DNA from: Aureimonas endophytica
GTDB taxonomy: Bacteria > Pseudomonadota > Alphaproteobacteria > Rhizobiales > Rhizobiaceae
DNA: 64,000 bases
NCBI RefSeq assembly: GCF_014642635.1
Contig: NZ_BMIQ01000001.1
Location: 868,001 to 932,000, forward strand
Direction of reading: 5' to 3'
Shown here: positions 22,410 through 31,691 of the stretch, piece after piece
Numbering within the stretch: the first letter of the stretch is position 1
Layout of the letters: the number at the start of each line of letters is the position of its first letter
Notes under the pieces: model-generated
Databases searched by the model: none
Seen by the model: only the letters and a program-made list of their open reading frames with translations
What the model was told of the DNA's origin: nothing
Position numbers and translations under genes: made by a program

Positions 22410-23854
22410 CGGCCAAGCTCCGTGATCGCGGCGCGAACCTCTTCATGGTCGCTGAAAGGATGGGTCACGCCGGCGATCGTCTGGCCATGCTCGTGGCCCT
22501 TGCCGGCGACGACGACGGTGTCGCCCGTCCTCGCCTCGCCGAGCGCGGCGCGGATCGCCGCGCGGCGGTCGCCGATCTCGGTCGCGCCGGGCGCGGCGGC
22601 GAGGATCTCGGCGCGGATCGTCGCCGGGACCTCGGAGCGGGGATTGTCGTCGGTGACGATGACGAGATCGGCGAGCCGCGTCGCGATCTCGCCCATGATC
22701 GGCCGCTTGCCCTTGTCGCGGTCGCCGCCGCAGCCGAAGACCACGATGACGCGGCCCGTCGTGAAGGGCCGGACGGAGGCAAGGACGTTCTCAAGGGCTT
22801 CCGGCTTGTGCGCGTAATCGACGAAGACGGGCGCGCCGCCCTGCGTGGTGCCGGCGAGATCGAGCCGGCCCGGCGCGCCTTCGAGGCTCTCCAGGGCTTC
22901 GAGGGCGATGTCGGGATCGACGCCGGTGGCGATGGCGAGACCCGCCGCGACGAGCGCGTTCGCCATCTGGAACTCGCCGGCAAGCGGCAGCACGACGCGA
23001 TAGAGCCGGCCGCCATGGTCGATCTCGGCGATCTGCCGGCTGCGCTCGTGTTCGAGCCGCTTCAGCGACAGGAAGGTGCCCTTGCGCCCGACGGTGAGAA
23101 GATCGGCGCCGGAATGGAGCGCGACGGCCGTGGCGCGGTCGGACCAGACATCGTCCGCGAAGATCACCGCCGGCGCGCCCTTCGGCAGAAGCGTGTCGAA
23201 GAGCCGCATCTTGGCGGCGAAATAGCTTTCCATGTCGGGATGGTAGTCGAGATGGTCGCGGCCGAGATTGATGAAGGCGGCGGCGGCGAGCTTCACCCCA
23301 TCCAGACGGCGCTGGTCGAGCCCGTGGCTGGAGGCTTCCATCGCGACATGGCTGACGCCCTCGCCCGCGAGTTCGGCGAGGAGCCGCGCCAGCGCGATCG
23401 GATCCGGCGTCGTCAGGGAGCCGTAATCGTTGCGCGTCGGCGAGACGACGCCGACCGTGCCGATCGAGGCGGCCTTCTCGCCGGCGCTCGTCCAGATCTG
23501 GCGGGTGAAGGCGGCGATCGAGGTCTTGCCGGCCGTGCCGGTGACGGCGGTGATCGTGCCGGGCTGCGCCCCGTGGAAGCGCGCCGCCATCAGCGCGAGC
23601 GCGTGGCGCGGATCGTCGGCGAGGAGCAGCGGCAGGCGCGTCGACGGCGCGGCGCTCCGGGCGGCCAGCACCGCGACGGCGCCCTTCTCTTCCGCCTCGG
23701 CGAGAAAGGCGGTGCCATCGGTCTTCACGCCGCTGAGAGCGGCGAAGAGATGGCCGGCCTCGATCCGGCGACTGTCCGAGGCGAGCCCCGTCACCTCGTC
23801 GAATCGACCTTCGCCGCCGCTCGCAAGCCCTTCGGCCAGTTCGGAAATCTTCAT
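22406..23854 (-). CDS. murE: UDP-MurNAc-L-Ala-D-Glu--meso-diaminopimelate ligase MurE
   Basis: Adds meso-diaminopimelate to the stem peptide. ATP loop GTAGKTS at residues 106-112 (context [11 protein letters not shown]). The D-D-N-P-R motif (VTDDNPRSE) marks the meso-DAP-specific form, as expected for a Gram-negative wall. 482 aa. It is 68 bp downstream of ftsI and coupled to murF by a 4-bp overlap. Confidence 0.96.
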   Translation of the reverse strand: MKISELAEGLASGGEGRFDEVTGLASDSRRIEAGHLFAALSGVKTDGTAFLAEAEEKGAVAVLAARSAAPSTRLPLLLADDPRHALALMAARFHGAQPGTITAVTGTAGKTSIAAFTRQIWTSAGEKAASIGTVGVVSPTRNDYGSLTTPDPIALARLLAELAGEGVSHVAMEASSHGLDQRRLDGVKLAAAAFINLGRDHLDYHPDMESYFAAKMRLFDTLLPKGAPAVIFADDVWSDRATAVALHSGADLLTVGRKGTFLSLKRLEHERSRQIAEIDHGGRLYRVVLPLAGEFQMANALVAAGLAIATGVDPDIALEALESLEGAPGRLDLAGTTQGGAPVFVDYAHKPEALENVLASVRPFTTGRVIVVFGCGGDRDKGKRPIMGEIATRLADLVIVTDDNPRSEVPATIRAEILAAAPGATEIGDRRAAIRAALGEARTGDTVVVAGKGHEHGQTIAGVTHPFSDHEEVRAAITELGR

Positions 23855-23922
23855 TTCCCGCGCCCCGCCCCTCGTGGATGGGCCGGCGCTTCCGGCCGGC
23901 TCGTCGGGCTCGTTCTGACGCC

Positions 23923-25632
23923 TCAGTAGGACACGAGCAAGGAATTTCCTTGTTCCTTGAAGACCGGCTTCACCTTCAGAAGCGCGGCCGAGCGGCGGAT
24001 GATGGCGCCGGCTGTCGGCGCCGCGTTGGCGGCGGCCTGGGCGTTGCTCTTGCCCTCTTCCACCTGCGGCTCGTCGATCACGACGAGAACGACATAGCGG
24101 GGCGCGTCGATCGGAAAGGAGGCGAGATAGGCGTTGAACTTCTTGTTGCCGCTATAGCGCCCGTTCACCACCTTCTCGGCCGTGCCGGTCTTGCCGCCGA
24201 CGCGATAGCCGCTGACCTGCGCCGAGCGGCCGGAGCCGCGCTCGCCGTTGAGGTCGTAGAGATAGCGCATCTCGTCGCTGACCCGCTTCGAGACGACCTG
24301 CTTCTTCAGCTTGTCGGCCTCCTCCTTCGTGCGCGGCAGGAAGGTCGGCGGGATGAGATAGCCGCCATTCATCAGCGCGACGGCGCCGACCGCCGTCTGG
24401 AGCGGCGTCGTCGCGACGCCGTGGCCATAGGCGATGGTCATGGAATTGATCTTCTTCCAGACCTTCGGCTGCGTCGGCGTCGCCACTTCCGGCAGTTCGG
24501 TCTTCATGCGCGACAGGATGCCGAGCCGCGTCAGGAAGGCCTGATGGCCCTCGACGCCGACGATGTCCGCCTCGTGCGCCGAGCCGACATTCGAGGAATA
24601 CTGGAAGATCTCCGGCACGCTGAGCGGCCGGTGCTTGGAGTGGAACTCCTTGATGGTGAAGCCCTGGACGTAGAAGGGATTGGTGTTGAAGACGTCCGTG
24701 ATCTTCACCTTGCCGGAATCCAGCGCCATCGCGGTGGTGAAGCTCTTGAAGGTCGAGCCCATCTCGAAGACGCCGGCCGACATGCGGTTGAGGTTCTCCT
24801 TCTTCAGGGCCTCCGCCGGCTCGTTCGGATTGTAGTCGGGCAGCGAGGCCATCGCCAGCACCTCGCCCGTCTCGACGTCGAGGATCACGCCGCCGGCCGC
24901 CAGCGCCTTGTAGCGCACCATCGCGGCGGCCAGCTCGTCGCGCATGATGTGCTGGACCCGCAGATCGATCGACAGCTTGACCGGCTCCAGCTCGCTCTTG
25001 CCGGCAAGGCCGAGATTCTGGATGTCGCGCAGGCCCTGGTCGTCGATATATTTCTCCATGCCGGCAATGCCCTGATTGTCGACATTCACCGCGCCGATGA
25101 TGTGCGAGGCGGTGTTGCCGCCCGGATAGAAGCGGCGCTTCTCCGTGCGGAAGCCGATGCCGGGGATGCCGAGCTCAAAGATCTGCTGCTGCTGCTTCGG
25201 CGTCAGCTCGCGCTTCAGCCAGACGAAGCCGGCGCCGCTGGCGAGCTTGGTGCGCAATTGCCGGGCGTTGAGATCCGGCAGCACGCCGGTGAGAAGCTCC
25301 GTCGCCTCGTCCGGGTCGAGGATGCGGCGCGGCTCGGCGAAGAGCGAGGCGGTCTTGATGTCGGTCGCCAGCACCTCGCCGTTGCGGTCCACGAGATCCG
25401 GCCGGTCGGCCACGACCTGCGCGAAGCCGTGATAGCCGCCCCCATCCGAGGGCTTGGCGCCCCACCAGACCAGCCGGCCGCCGATGATCGCGTAGATCGA
25501 GCAGAAGGCGACCATCGCGATCTTGAAGCGGACACGGTTGCCGCTCACCGGCTCGCGGCGGACGAAGGGCGCCTCGGCCTCGGTCCGGGCGCGCTTGCGG
25601 AAGGGCGGAAAGGGAAGCGTCGGCAGCGGCAT
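23923..25632 (-). CDS. ftsI: Septal transpeptidase FtsI (PBP3)
   Basis: Class B penicillin-binding protein that cross-links septal peptidoglycan. Basic cytoplasmic tail, one membrane anchor (about residues 38-57), pedestal domain, then the transpeptidase with S293-T-F-K (active-site Ser293), S346-S-N and K481-T-G-T. 569 aa. It starts 2 bp after the ftsL stop codon. This is the classical beta-lactam target. Confidence 0.96.
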   Translation of the reverse strand: MPLPTLPFPPFRKRARTEAEAPFVRREPVSGNRVRFKIAMVAFCSIYAIIGGRLVWWGAKPSDGGGYHGFAQVVADRPDLVDRNGEVLATDIKTASLFAEPRRILDPDEATELLTGVLPDLNARQLRTKLASGAGFVWLKRELTPKQQQQIFELGIPGIGFRTEKRRFYPGGNTASHIIGAVNVDNQGIAGMEKYIDDQGLRDIQNLGLAGKSELEPVKLSIDLRVQHIMRDELAAAMVRYKALAAGGVILDVETGEVLAMASLPDYNPNEPAEALKKENLNRMSAGVFEMGSTFKSFTTAMALDSGKVKITDVFNTNPFYVQGFTIKEFHSKHRPLSVPEIFQYSSNVGSAHEADIVGVEGHQAFLTRLGILSRMKTELPEVATPTQPKVWKKINSMTIAYGHGVATTPLQTAVGAVALMNGGYLIPPTFLPRTKEEADKLKKQVVSKRVSDEMRYLYDLNGERGSGRSAQVSGYRVGGKTGTAEKVVNGRYSGNKKFNAYLASFPIDAPRYVVLVVIDEPQVEEGKSNAQAAANAAPTAGAIIRRSAALLKVKPVFKEQGNSLLVSY

Positions 25633-25634
25633 CG

Positions 25635-25991
25635 TCAGCGCACCTTGGTCTTCGAGCTGTCGGCGAGCTTGGGCGAGGAGGCCGCCGGCTCCGGCGCCGC
25701 CTGGACGGGCGGCAGCGGCAGTTCCTCGGCCTCGACGATCTGCTGCGGCTGGATCGGCTCCAGGCCGAGATCGCTCTTATAGGCGTCGGCGAGGCGCTGG
25801 AGGCGGTCCGGCTGGTTGAGGAGGCTCCAGTCGGCGTCGAGCAGCGCGATGGTCTCGCGCTCGAGCTGCGCCTTGCGGTCGAGGGCCGCGACCTGCGCCT
25901 CGATCGCCTCGGCCTCGTACTTCACCTTGAAGGTCCAGGCCGCGCCGGTGATCATCGCGGCGATCAGGATCGCGTCGATCGTCTTCAGCAT
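25635..25991 (-). CDS. ftsL: Cell division protein FtsL
   Basis: Small bitopic protein (118 aa): membrane segment at about residues 4-20, then a coiled-coil stretch (KVKYEAEAIEAQVAALDRK onward, to about 60) and a conserved LLNQPDRLQRLADAY block. The Pro/Ala-rich tail is typical of alphaproteobacterial FtsL. The assignment rests on these features and on its position between rsmH and ftsI. Confidence 0.9.
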   Translation of the reverse strand: MLKTIDAILIAAMITGAAWTFKVKYEAEAIEAQVAALDRKAQLERETIALLDADWSLLNQPDRLQRLADAYKSDLGLEPIQPQQIVEAEELPLPPVQAAPEPAASSPKLADSSKTKVR

Positions 25992-25994
25992 GTC

Positions 25995-27032
25995 TCAGGC
26001 TCCGGCGGCGGGCAGGTCGGCGACGAGGGGAAGATCGGCGAAGTCGAGGGCCTCGGCCTCGCCGCGCGGCGGCACGGCCGTCCGCTTGCCGGAGCGGAGC
26101 TTGGCCGAGCGGGCGCGCGGATTGCCGGCGGTCTCCTCGTCCCGCGCCGCGACGGCGCGGTTCCGCGCCTCGAAGGTCAGCGGGCGCGCGGGCGCGTCCG
26201 GCAGATGGCGGGAGGTCGAGGGCGCCTCCGAGCGATCGCGAAAGAAGCGCTTCACGATGCGGTCCTCCAGCGAATGGAAGGACACGACCACCAGCCGGCC
26301 TTCCGGCTTCAGGATGCGTTCGGCGCCGGCGAGCGCGCGGGCGAGCTCGCCGAGCTCGTCGTTCACGAAGATGCGCAGCGCCTGGAAGACGCGCGTCGCC
26401 GGATCGATCCGATCCTGCGGCGCCCGGCCGACCACCTTGCCGACGAGCTGCGCCAGATCGAGCGTGCGCGCGAAGGGCCGCTCGGCGCGGCGCGTCTCGA
26501 TCGCGCGGGCGATCCGCCCGGCATGACGCTCCTCGCCGAGGAAATTGAAGATCCGCGCGAGGTCGCCCGCCTTCATGCGGTTCACGACATCGGCCGCCGT
26601 CGGCCCCGAGGCCCCCATGCGCATGTCGAGCGGCCCGTCCTTCGAGAAGGAGAAGCCGCGCTCGGCCTCGTCGATCTGCATGGAGGAGACGCCGATATCG
26701 AGGACGACGCCGTCGACCCCCTCGTCCGCCAGCGGCGGCAGGAGATCGGCCATGTCGCCGAAGCGGCCATGGACCGCCCGCATCCGCCCCTCGAAGACGG
26801 CGGCCATGCGCTCGGCATTGGCGAAGGCGTTCGGATCGCGATCGATCGCGACGACGTCGGCGCCGCGCCCGAGGATCGCGCGCGTGTAGCCGCCGGCCCC
26901 GAACGTGCCGTCGACGATCGTCTCGCCCGCCTTCGGCCGCAGTGCGTCGAGCACTTCGGCGAGCAGCACCGGAATGTGGGAAACCGGTCCGCCATCGGTC
27001 GCGGCGTCAGCCGTGCCGTGGTCCCCCATCAT
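25995..27032 (-). CDS. rsmH: 16S rRNA (cytosine(1402)-N4)-methyltransferase RsmH
   Basis: SAM-dependent methylation of C1402 in 16S rRNA. Blocks: [15 protein letters not shown], the SAM loop [29 protein letters not shown] and [17 protein letters not shown]. 345 aa from the ATG at 27032, which overlaps the mraZ stop (ATGA); the second ATG at 27029 is equally possible. The long open frame upstream is antisense-type extension through mraZ, not protein. Confidence 0.95.
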   Translation of the reverse strand: MMGDHGTADAATDGGPVSHIPVLLAEVLDALRPKAGETIVDGTFGAGGYTRAILGRGADVVAIDRDPNAFANAERMAAVFEGRMRAVHGRFGDMADLLPPLADEGVDGVVLDIGVSSMQIDEAERGFSFSKDGPLDMRMGASGPTAADVVNRMKAGDLARIFNFLGEERHAGRIARAIETRRAERPFARTLDLAQLVGKVVGRAPQDRIDPATRVFQALRIFVNDELGELARALAGAERILKPEGRLVVVSFHSLEDRIVKRFFRDRSEAPSTSRHLPDAPARPLTFEARNRAVAARDEETAGNPRARSAKLRSGKRTAVPPRGEAEALDFADLPLVADLPAAGA

Positions 27033-27487
27033 TCCGGCGCCGTCCCGGAAGGAGCCGCGCGACGCAGGGCAAGGAGCCGCTCCCGCGCCTTCGCGCGATG
27101 CGCCTCGAAGCGCGACGGCTCCCAAAGCTGAAAGAAGTGATTGCGTCCGACGAAGGCGACGCGGTCGGTGATGCCGGTATGGGACCGGATGAAATCCGTC
27201 ACCGCGATGCGCCCCTCCGGGTCGACCTTCAGGAAGGCCCCGTCGCCATAGGCGAAGAGCGACATGTCGGCATGGACCTCGCCGAACGGGTCCTCCGCCG
27301 CCATGCGCGCCTCGTAACGCTCCAACAGATCCGTTCCGCCGACGTCGATCGCCGGCTCGCCGAGCGACTGCATGCCGTAGAACTCCCGAAACCCGCGCGC
27401 CGCGAGAACCTGCCGAAAGGCCGAAGGAATGGAGACCCGCCCCTTCGCGTCGATGCGGTGGACCGAATTGGAAAGAAAACGCTCCAT
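27029..27487 (-). CDS. mraZ: Transcriptional regulator MraZ
   Basis: AbrB-like DNA-binding regulator of the dcw cluster, which in E. coli represses its own operon. From ATG 27487 it is 152 aa, starting [21 protein letters not shown] with the DxKGR motif; a second SpoVT/AbrB half follows around [10 protein letters not shown]. The upstream open frame (to 27565) is unconserved. It is the first gene of the cluster and lies about 180 bp from the TGGGN repeat array. Confidence 0.95.
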   Translation of the reverse strand: MERFLSNSVHRIDAKGRVSIPSAFRQVLAARGFREFYGMQSLGEPAIDVGGTDLLERYEARMAAEDPFGEVHADMSLFAYGDGAFLKVDPEGRIAVTDFIRSHTGITDRVAFVGRNHFFQLWEPSRFEAHRAKARERLLALRRAAPSGTAPE

Positions 27488-27668
27488 CCGTTCCGGCGAC
27501 CCATCTCCGACCCTGACGCCGCGCGCCCCATGAATTGCCGCGGACACCGCGCGAGCGCGGCGCACGAAGCCCCAACGGCGGGAGTTGCCACCCGCCGCCG
27601 ACCCTCACGTCGGAGTTGCGCCCGAAAACCCCGGAAAACGGCCGGTTGCGGCCTTCCGAGTTCGGTTT

Positions 27669-27703
27669 TGGGGTATCATGGGCATCCATGGGCGTCAATG
27701 GGA
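27669..27703 (-). promoter_or_regulatory. MraZ-box array and possible mraZ promoter
   Basis: Four TGGGN pentamers on the plus strand start at 27669, 27679, 27689 and 27699, exactly 10 bp apart. E. coli MraZ binds three TGGGN repeats with 5-nt spacers, so this is very probably the MraZ operator. On the minus strand TTGACG (27693-27698), then 17 nt, then TACCCC (27670-27675) could be the -35/-10; the -10 is weak. The repeats would cover this promoter, fitting autorepression. Here they are read on the strand opposite to mraZ. Confidence 0.7.
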
Positions 27704-27757
27704 ACGGCTTCCCGCCGCGAATGGCGAGGCTTCGCCCTCGTCAATAAATCATCAACT

Positions 27758-27782
27758 TTAACAAGGTGTTAATTTGCATTAA
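27758..27782. promoter_or_regulatory. CtrA-type site upstream of mraZ
   Basis: TTAACAAGGTGTTAA (27758-27772) is TTAA-N7-TTAA, and a further TTAAC half-site follows at 27779. This matches the alphaproteobacterial CtrA consensus. It lies 60 bp upstream of the MraZ boxes and between rnpB and mraZ. Control of the dcw operon or of rnpB-proximal transcription is inferred only. Confidence 0.55.
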
Positions 27783-27991
27783 CGCTCGCGCGGCGGCGCA
27801 ACCTCCGCACAAGCTCGCCGTCCATCGCTATCCGCCAGCGGCAATGCCAAACGGGACCTGCAAGGGCGATTTCGGCGCCGCGAACAGAGGCTTCCCGCCC
27901 GAATCGCAGGATCGGCAGCGATGCGCCCAAAGATTGCGACGGCGCCGGCCGACGCGGTTTTCCTTCGTCAGCTCCGATGTTTCGCGAAAGC

Positions 27992-28402
27992 GAGGCCAGC
28001 CGGCCTGTAAGCCGGGTTCTGTCGACGGCCGAAGCCGCCTGGCGACCATTCCTCTGGGACGGCGCTTGCGCGCCGCCTCAAGCAACCCACCCGGACGACC
28101 GGCCCGGAGAAGGGCTGGCGGGTGAACCGCCGCGTCGTCCCTATTCGGTCTTGCTCCCGGTGGGGTTTGCCCTGCCGCTTCCGTTGCCGGTCGCGCGGTG
28201 GGCTCTTACCCCACCGTTTCACCCTTACCCCGAGGCACGCCGGCGAGCCGGAGCGCTTGGCGGGGCGGTCTGTTCTCTGTGGCACTTTCCCTGGGGTCGC
28301 CCCCGCCGGGCGTTACCCGGCACCGTTTCTCCGTGGAGCCCGGACTTTCCTCCCCCGCCGTCTTTCGACATATGACGGGAGCGGCCGCCCGGCCGGCTGG
28401 CG
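27992..28402 (-). ncRNA. rnpB: RNase P RNA (bacterial class A)
   Basis: Catalytic RNA that removes tRNA 5' leaders. The universally conserved segment GAGGAAAGTCCGGGCTCCA lies near the 5' end (minus strand), and the 3' conserved segment AGAGGAATGGTCGCC, then ACAGAACCCGGCTTACAGGCC, near the other end. Helix P1 is a perfect 11-bp pairing between 28391-28401 and 27995-28005 (GCCAGCCGGCC with GGCCGGCTGGC), which fixes both ends to within a few bases. About 410 nt, the usual alphaproteobacterial size. Confidence 0.95.
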
Positions 28403-28459
28403 CGCCAGGAGGTGCGGCCTCGCGCCCCGGAAGTCAAGCCGCCACGCGGAATGAGGACG

Positions 28460-28873
28460 ATGGTCACGATCTACCACAACCCCGCCTGCGGCACGTCGCG
28501 CAACGTCCTGGAGATGATCCGCCGGTCCGGCGAGACGCCGATGGTGATCGAATATCTGAGGACGCCGCCGGACCGAGCGACGCTGCTCGGCCTTCTCGAC
28601 GCCATGGGCAAGCGCCCGCGCGACATCCTGCGGCGCAAGGGCACGCCCTATGCCGAACTCGGCCTCGACGATCCGGCGCTGTCCGACGCGGCGCTCGTCG
28701 AGGCGATGCTGGCCCATCCGATCCTCATCGAGCGGCCGATCGTCGCCACCGGCCGGGGCATCGCGCTTTGCCGGCCGTCCGAAACCGTGCTGGCGCTTCT
28801 CGATCACCCGGTGCCGAGCTTCACCAAGGAGGATGGCGAGACGGTCGGCCCGGCGGCGTCGGCGAGCCGCTAG
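28460..28873 (+). CDS. arsC: Arsenate reductase ArsC (glutaredoxin-dependent)
   Basis: Reduces arsenate to arsenite. 137 aa, close to the plasmid-type ArsC family over its length: active-site Cys10 in HNPACGTSRN, then RRKGTPYAELGL, HPILIERPIV and the arginine in CRPSE. No arsB, acr3 or arsR gene is adjacent, so it stands alone here. The start at 28460 fits the family (MVTIYHNP); an ATG at 28451 is the alternative and neither has a strong ribosome binding site. Its TAG stop shares CTAG with the stop of the convergent next gene. Confidence 0.92.
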   Translation: MVTIYHNPACGTSRNVLEMIRRSGETPMVIEYLRTPPDRATLLGLLDAMGKRPRDILRRKGTPYAELGLDDPALSDAALVEAMLAHPILIERPIVATGRGIALCRPSETVLALLDHPVPSFTKEDGETVGPAASASR

Positions 28874-29448
28874 GCCAGAGGCTCGTCCATGATCCGCAGC
28901 CAGGGCCAGCGCGCCCGGTAGGATTCCGCCTTTTCGAGGAAGCGCGCTCGGTCGCAGGAGTTGTTCGGGTTGCGGCGCAGGAGACCGGCCGAGAGTTCGC
29001 CGAAGCCGTTCGGCGCATAGAGCCGGCGGTCCTCGACCGCGATGCCGAGACAGGTGCAGGCGACGAGATAGCGCTCGATCCCGTCCTCGCAGCTCTGCAG
29101 CGGCGGATAGGCATGGCCGAAGCGCCTCTCGTACCAGAGATGGACGCGGGCCTGGTTCTTCACGTCGATCGCGATACCGAGATCGGCCGTCGCCGCGCGG
29201 ATGCGGGTCAGCACCGCGTCCTCCGCCTCGTAGGACAGGTCCCGCCCGTCGAAATAGAAGATGTCGTAGTCCTTGATCCCCTGGGAGCCCGGACGTCCGG
29301 CGAGATGGTTCCAATAGGTTTGGAACAGGCAGCCGGCGACGAGGAAGCCGTTCTCGATCCGCAAGGCCGCCAGCCGCTCCAGCAGCGCCGCGTTGATCGG
29401 ATCGGCGCAGACGATCCGCATGAAACGCTCCGACTCGTCGCCCGTCAT
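28870..29448 (-). CDS. Nucleotidyltransferase-like family protein
   Basis: 192 aa, cytoplasmic. It resembles the COG3575-type family: LVAGCLFQTYWNHLAG, GIKDYDIFYFDGRDLSYEAED and the N-Q-A-R-V-H-L-W-Y-E block are its hallmarks, with the Asp pair of KDYDIFYFD as a plausible metal site. Biochemical role unknown. The ATG at 29448 is preferred because GAGG lies 5 nt upstream; an ATG at 29466 is in frame. It overlaps arsC tail to tail by 4 bp. Confidence 0.78.
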   Translation of the reverse strand: MTGDESERFMRIVCADPINAALLERLAALRIENGFLVAGCLFQTYWNHLAGRPGSQGIKDYDIFYFDGRDLSYEAEDAVLTRIRAATADLGIAIDVKNQARVHLWYERRFGHAYPPLQSCEDGIERYLVACTCLGIAVEDRRLYAPNGFGELSAGLLRRNPNNSCDRARFLEKAESYRARWPWLRIMDEPLA

Positions 29449-29538
29449 CCGAACCTCGCCCCTCATCGGCCGGGCATAGGCGAAGCCGATGTCACGATGC
29501 AGCGGGCAAGAGTTCCGTCCCCAGCTTTCGCGACGGGT

Positions 29539-30294
29539 TCAGCCCTCTTCCGGCGCCGGCAGCGCGCTGAGGAGGCGATGCAGCGTCGCGACCGTCGAGA
29601 CATCGGCGACGCCGTCCACCCGCGCCTGCCGGAAGTGGCGCTGGAAGGCGATGGTCGCGAAGCGCGTCGCCGCGTCGAAGCGGCCCGTCGCCGCGACATC
29701 GTAGCCATAGAGGGCCAGGAGCTGCTGATAGGCGGCGACGGGCGAGCCCTCGTCGCCGGCCGACAGGAAGCGCCCGCCCGCGATCGACTCTGGCGCGACC
29801 AGATGGCCGATGCCGGCGGCATGAAGCTGCGACCAGGGAAAGAGCTCGCCCGGATCCTCCTTGCGGCTCGGCGCGGTGTCGGAATGCGCCAGGACATTGC
29901 GCGGCGCGATCGGCCAGCGGGCAAGGATATCGGCGCAGAGCGCGATCACCCGCGCGATCTGGATGTCCGGAAACGGCCGATAGCCGAACTCATGCCCGGG
30001 ATTGACGATCTCGATGCCGATCGAGCGGGAATTGATGTCGCCGCGGCCCTGCCAGCGCCCGGCTCCGGCATGCCAGGCGCGCTGGGCCTCGGGCACGAGC
30101 TGGACGATGCGCCCGTCCTCGTGGATGAGATAGTGACAGGAGACCTGGCTCCTTTCGGAGGCGAGCCAGCGCGCCGCCGCCTCGCCGTCCTCCATGCCGG
30201 TATAATGCAGGAGGAGAATGTCCGGCGCCGCCCGCCGTTCGTTGACGTTCGGCGAGGGCAGGATCGCGTCGACCAGCGCGGTATCCGGCGTCAC
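29539..30294 (-). CDS. N-acetylmuramoyl-L-alanine amidase (AmpD/AmiD type) with peptidoglycan-binding domain
   Basis: Zinc amidase cleaving the MurNAc-L-Ala bond. The amidase_2 zinc ligands are visible as His30 (LLLHYTGM), His137 (LAHSDTAPSRKEDPG) and Asp147. A PG_binding_1 domain occupies about residues 180-245 (GSPVAAYQQLLALYGYDV onward). No signal peptide, so it is probably cytoplasmic like AmpD, or exported without a classical signal. Its start overlaps the upstream J-domain gene by 4 bp (ATGA), indicating an operon. Confidence 0.88.
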   Translation of the reverse strand: MTPDTALVDAILPSPNVNERRAAPDILLLHYTGMEDGEAAARWLASERSQVSCHYLIHEDGRIVQLVPEAQRAWHAGAGRWQGRGDINSRSIGIEIVNPGHEFGYRPFPDIQIARVIALCADILARWPIAPRNVLAHSDTAPSRKEDPGELFPWSQLHAAGIGHLVAPESIAGGRFLSAGDEGSPVAAYQQLLALYGYDVAATGRFDAATRFATIAFQRHFRQARVDGVADVSTVATLHRLLSALPAPEEG

Positions 30295-31076
30295 GCGGCG
30301 GCCCGCGCCTTCGCGACGCTCTCATAGGCGGCGTTGATCGCCTTCATGCGTTCGAGGCCGATCGCCAGGAATTCCGCCGGCACGCCGCGCGCCGCCAGCC
30401 GGTCCGGGTGGTTCTCCTTCACGAGTTCCAGATAGCGCTCGCGGATCTTCGGCAGCGGATCGCTCGGCATGACGCCGAGGATGGCGTAGTCGCCCGCCTC
30501 GCCATGCGCGACATGCCGGTTCTCGATCGCCAGATACTCGGCCTCGGACAGGTCGAAGACCTCCGCCACACGATGCAGGAAGGCGCGCTCGCGCTCGTGC
30601 ACGACGCCGTCCGCCTTGGCGATATGGAAGAGGCCGTCGAGGACATCCGCCAGCAGCCGGCAATGTTTCTCGCCCTCGGCGCAGAGCGTCCTGATCTTGC
30701 CGGCATAGGCCTCGAAGCCCGCCGTATCCTCGGTGGCGAGGTCGTAGAGACGGAAGACGTTGCGCATCTCCTCCGGCGGGATCGCGAAGATCTGGCGGAA
30801 GGCCGCGACCTCGGACGGGGCGACGACGCCGTCGGCCTTCGCCATCTTGGCCGAGAGCGCGATCATCGCCACCGAGAAGGCGACGCGCCGGCGCGTCTCC
30901 CGATCGCCGCTGAACAGCGTGTGGACGCTCTCGACGATCGTCTCGATCACCGCGACGCCGCGCGCCGGCAGATCGCGCAACAGCGCGCCGATATCGTCGA
31001 CGAGCGCCATCAGCCCCCGCTCGACATGGCCGGCCTTCGCCTCGTCCGCCGTCTCGTCCTGTCGTGTGTCGCGCAT
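30291..31076 (-). CDS. TerB/DjlA-like protein with C-terminal J domain
   Basis: 261 aa. The middle (about 60-175) is a helical TerB-like domain with two acidic KADGVV motifs (MAKADGVVAP and IAKADGVVHE); the C-terminus (196-258) is a J domain with HPD at 223-225, so it should stimulate an Hsp70. Unlike enterobacterial DjlA it has no clear membrane anchor. AAGG about 8 nt before the ATG at 31076 supports that start; an ATG at 31010 is possible. It is coupled to the amidase gene, a common alphaproteobacterial pairing. Confidence 0.85.
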   Translation of the reverse strand: MRDTRQDETADEAKAGHVERGLMALVDDIGALLRDLPARGVAVIETIVESVHTLFSGDRETRRRVAFSVAMIALSAKMAKADGVVAPSEVAAFRQIFAIPPEEMRNVFRLYDLATEDTAGFEAYAGKIRTLCAEGEKHCRLLADVLDGLFHIAKADGVVHERERAFLHRVAEVFDLSEAEYLAIENRHVAHGEAGDYAILGVMPSDPLPKIRERYLELVKENHPDRLAARGVPAEFLAIGLERMKAINAAYESVAKARAAA

Positions 31077-31140
31077 GGCGGCGCCTTTAGCATGCCTGCC
31101 GCCCGATCGGCTACGGGACCTCTGCGCTCCTCACGCAACG

Positions 31141-31167
31141 AAAACGCCCGGCGCGGGGCACCGGGCG
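31141..31167 (-). terminator. Intrinsic terminator after the small lipoprotein gene
   Basis: Minus-strand hairpin CGCCCGG-(9 nt)-CCGGGCG (31145-31167) followed by TTTTCGTT. A 7-bp G+C stem plus a T-tract is a good Rho-independent terminator. It ends the lipoprotein transcript 40 bp past its stop codon and keeps it separate from the J-domain gene. Confidence 0.75.
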
Positions 31168-31207
31168 CTTCGTGCCGACCCTGTCGGGACGGCGAATGGG
31201 AATTTGC

Positions 31208-31435
31208 TTACTGCGCCGGCGTCGTCGTGCCCGAAGCACCGCCCGAGGGCGCCATCGTGCCGCCCGTCGTGGTGGAGGGCGTCGTGCTCGTCGCCGGCGG
31301 CGTGGTGGTCGTACCGGTCGCGGCGGGCGGATTGTTGTTCGCCGGCGGCGTGGTGGAAGAGCTGCTCTTGTTGTCCGAGCAAGCGCCGAGCGCGAGCAGA
31401 CCAGCGGCGGCGAGGGTCAATCCGAGCTTCTTCAC
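31208..31435 (-). CDS. Small Thr/Pro-rich lipoprotein
   Basis: 75 aa. The signal peptide MKKLGLTLAAAGLLALGAC ends in lipobox L-G-A-C with Cys19. The mature part is low complexity: Ser/Asn, then Thr/Pro/Gly/Ala repeats (TTPP, TSTTPS, GTTT). The GTG at 31435 is chosen because GGAG lies 9 nt upstream and it begins the signal peptide; the open frame further upstream is spurious. Function unknown; probably an envelope or wall-associated spacer protein. It has its own terminator and a divergent neighbour encoding a lysozyme. Confidence 0.75.
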   Translation of the reverse strand: MKKLGLTLAAAGLLALGACSDNKSSSSTTPPANNNPPAATGTTTTPPATSTTPSTTTGGTMAPSGGASGTTTPAQ

Positions 31436-31612
31436 GTTTCTGTCTCCAATCCTCTTGTCGTTGGCACGGCGCCGCGAAGCCGCCGTGATGATGTCCGTCA
31501 ATTCGTTCGCGTTCACGGAAAATTCAATGCCGGCTGCCCGACTTCGTTCCGCCACCCGCGAAGTTTGCCTAAAACTGGAGCGATGCCTGCCTTCGGCCAG
31601 GGCAGTCCTTCG

Positions 31613-31642
31613 GATCATGGTAAAGGGACGTTAACCATGATC
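31613..31642. promoter_or_regulatory. Inverted repeat in the lipoprotein/GH25 divergent promoter region
   Basis: GATCATGGT (31613-31621) and its perfect complement ACCATGATC (31634-31642) are separated by 12 nt, giving a centre-to-centre distance of 21 bp (two helical turns). It lies 50 bp upstream of the GH25 start. This looks like a dimeric regulator site; the regulator is unknown. Confidence 0.45.
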
Positions 31643-31691
31643 GGCGAGGCTGGTCGCCGGACAACGGGAAGACGGGGGCCGGACGAAACGC

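Larger units (their letters stand above)
27488..27991. other. Intergenic region between rnpB and mraZ
   Basis: About 500 bp without a supported gene. It holds the TGGGN repeat array with a possible mraZ promoter, and an AT-rich stretch (about 27740-27785) with a CtrA-type site, both listed separately. The remainder (27488-27660 and 27790-27990) shows nothing recognisable beyond G+C-rich leader sequence. Confidence 0.7.

Noticed and set aside
27828-28085. 85-codon minus-strand frame at the 3' end of rnpB
   Set aside because: Lies in the RNase P RNA and its flank; the RNA explains the sequence.
28412-28459. Upstream GTG start for arsC
   Set aside because: Would add 16 unconserved residues lying next to rnpB and has no ribosome binding site.
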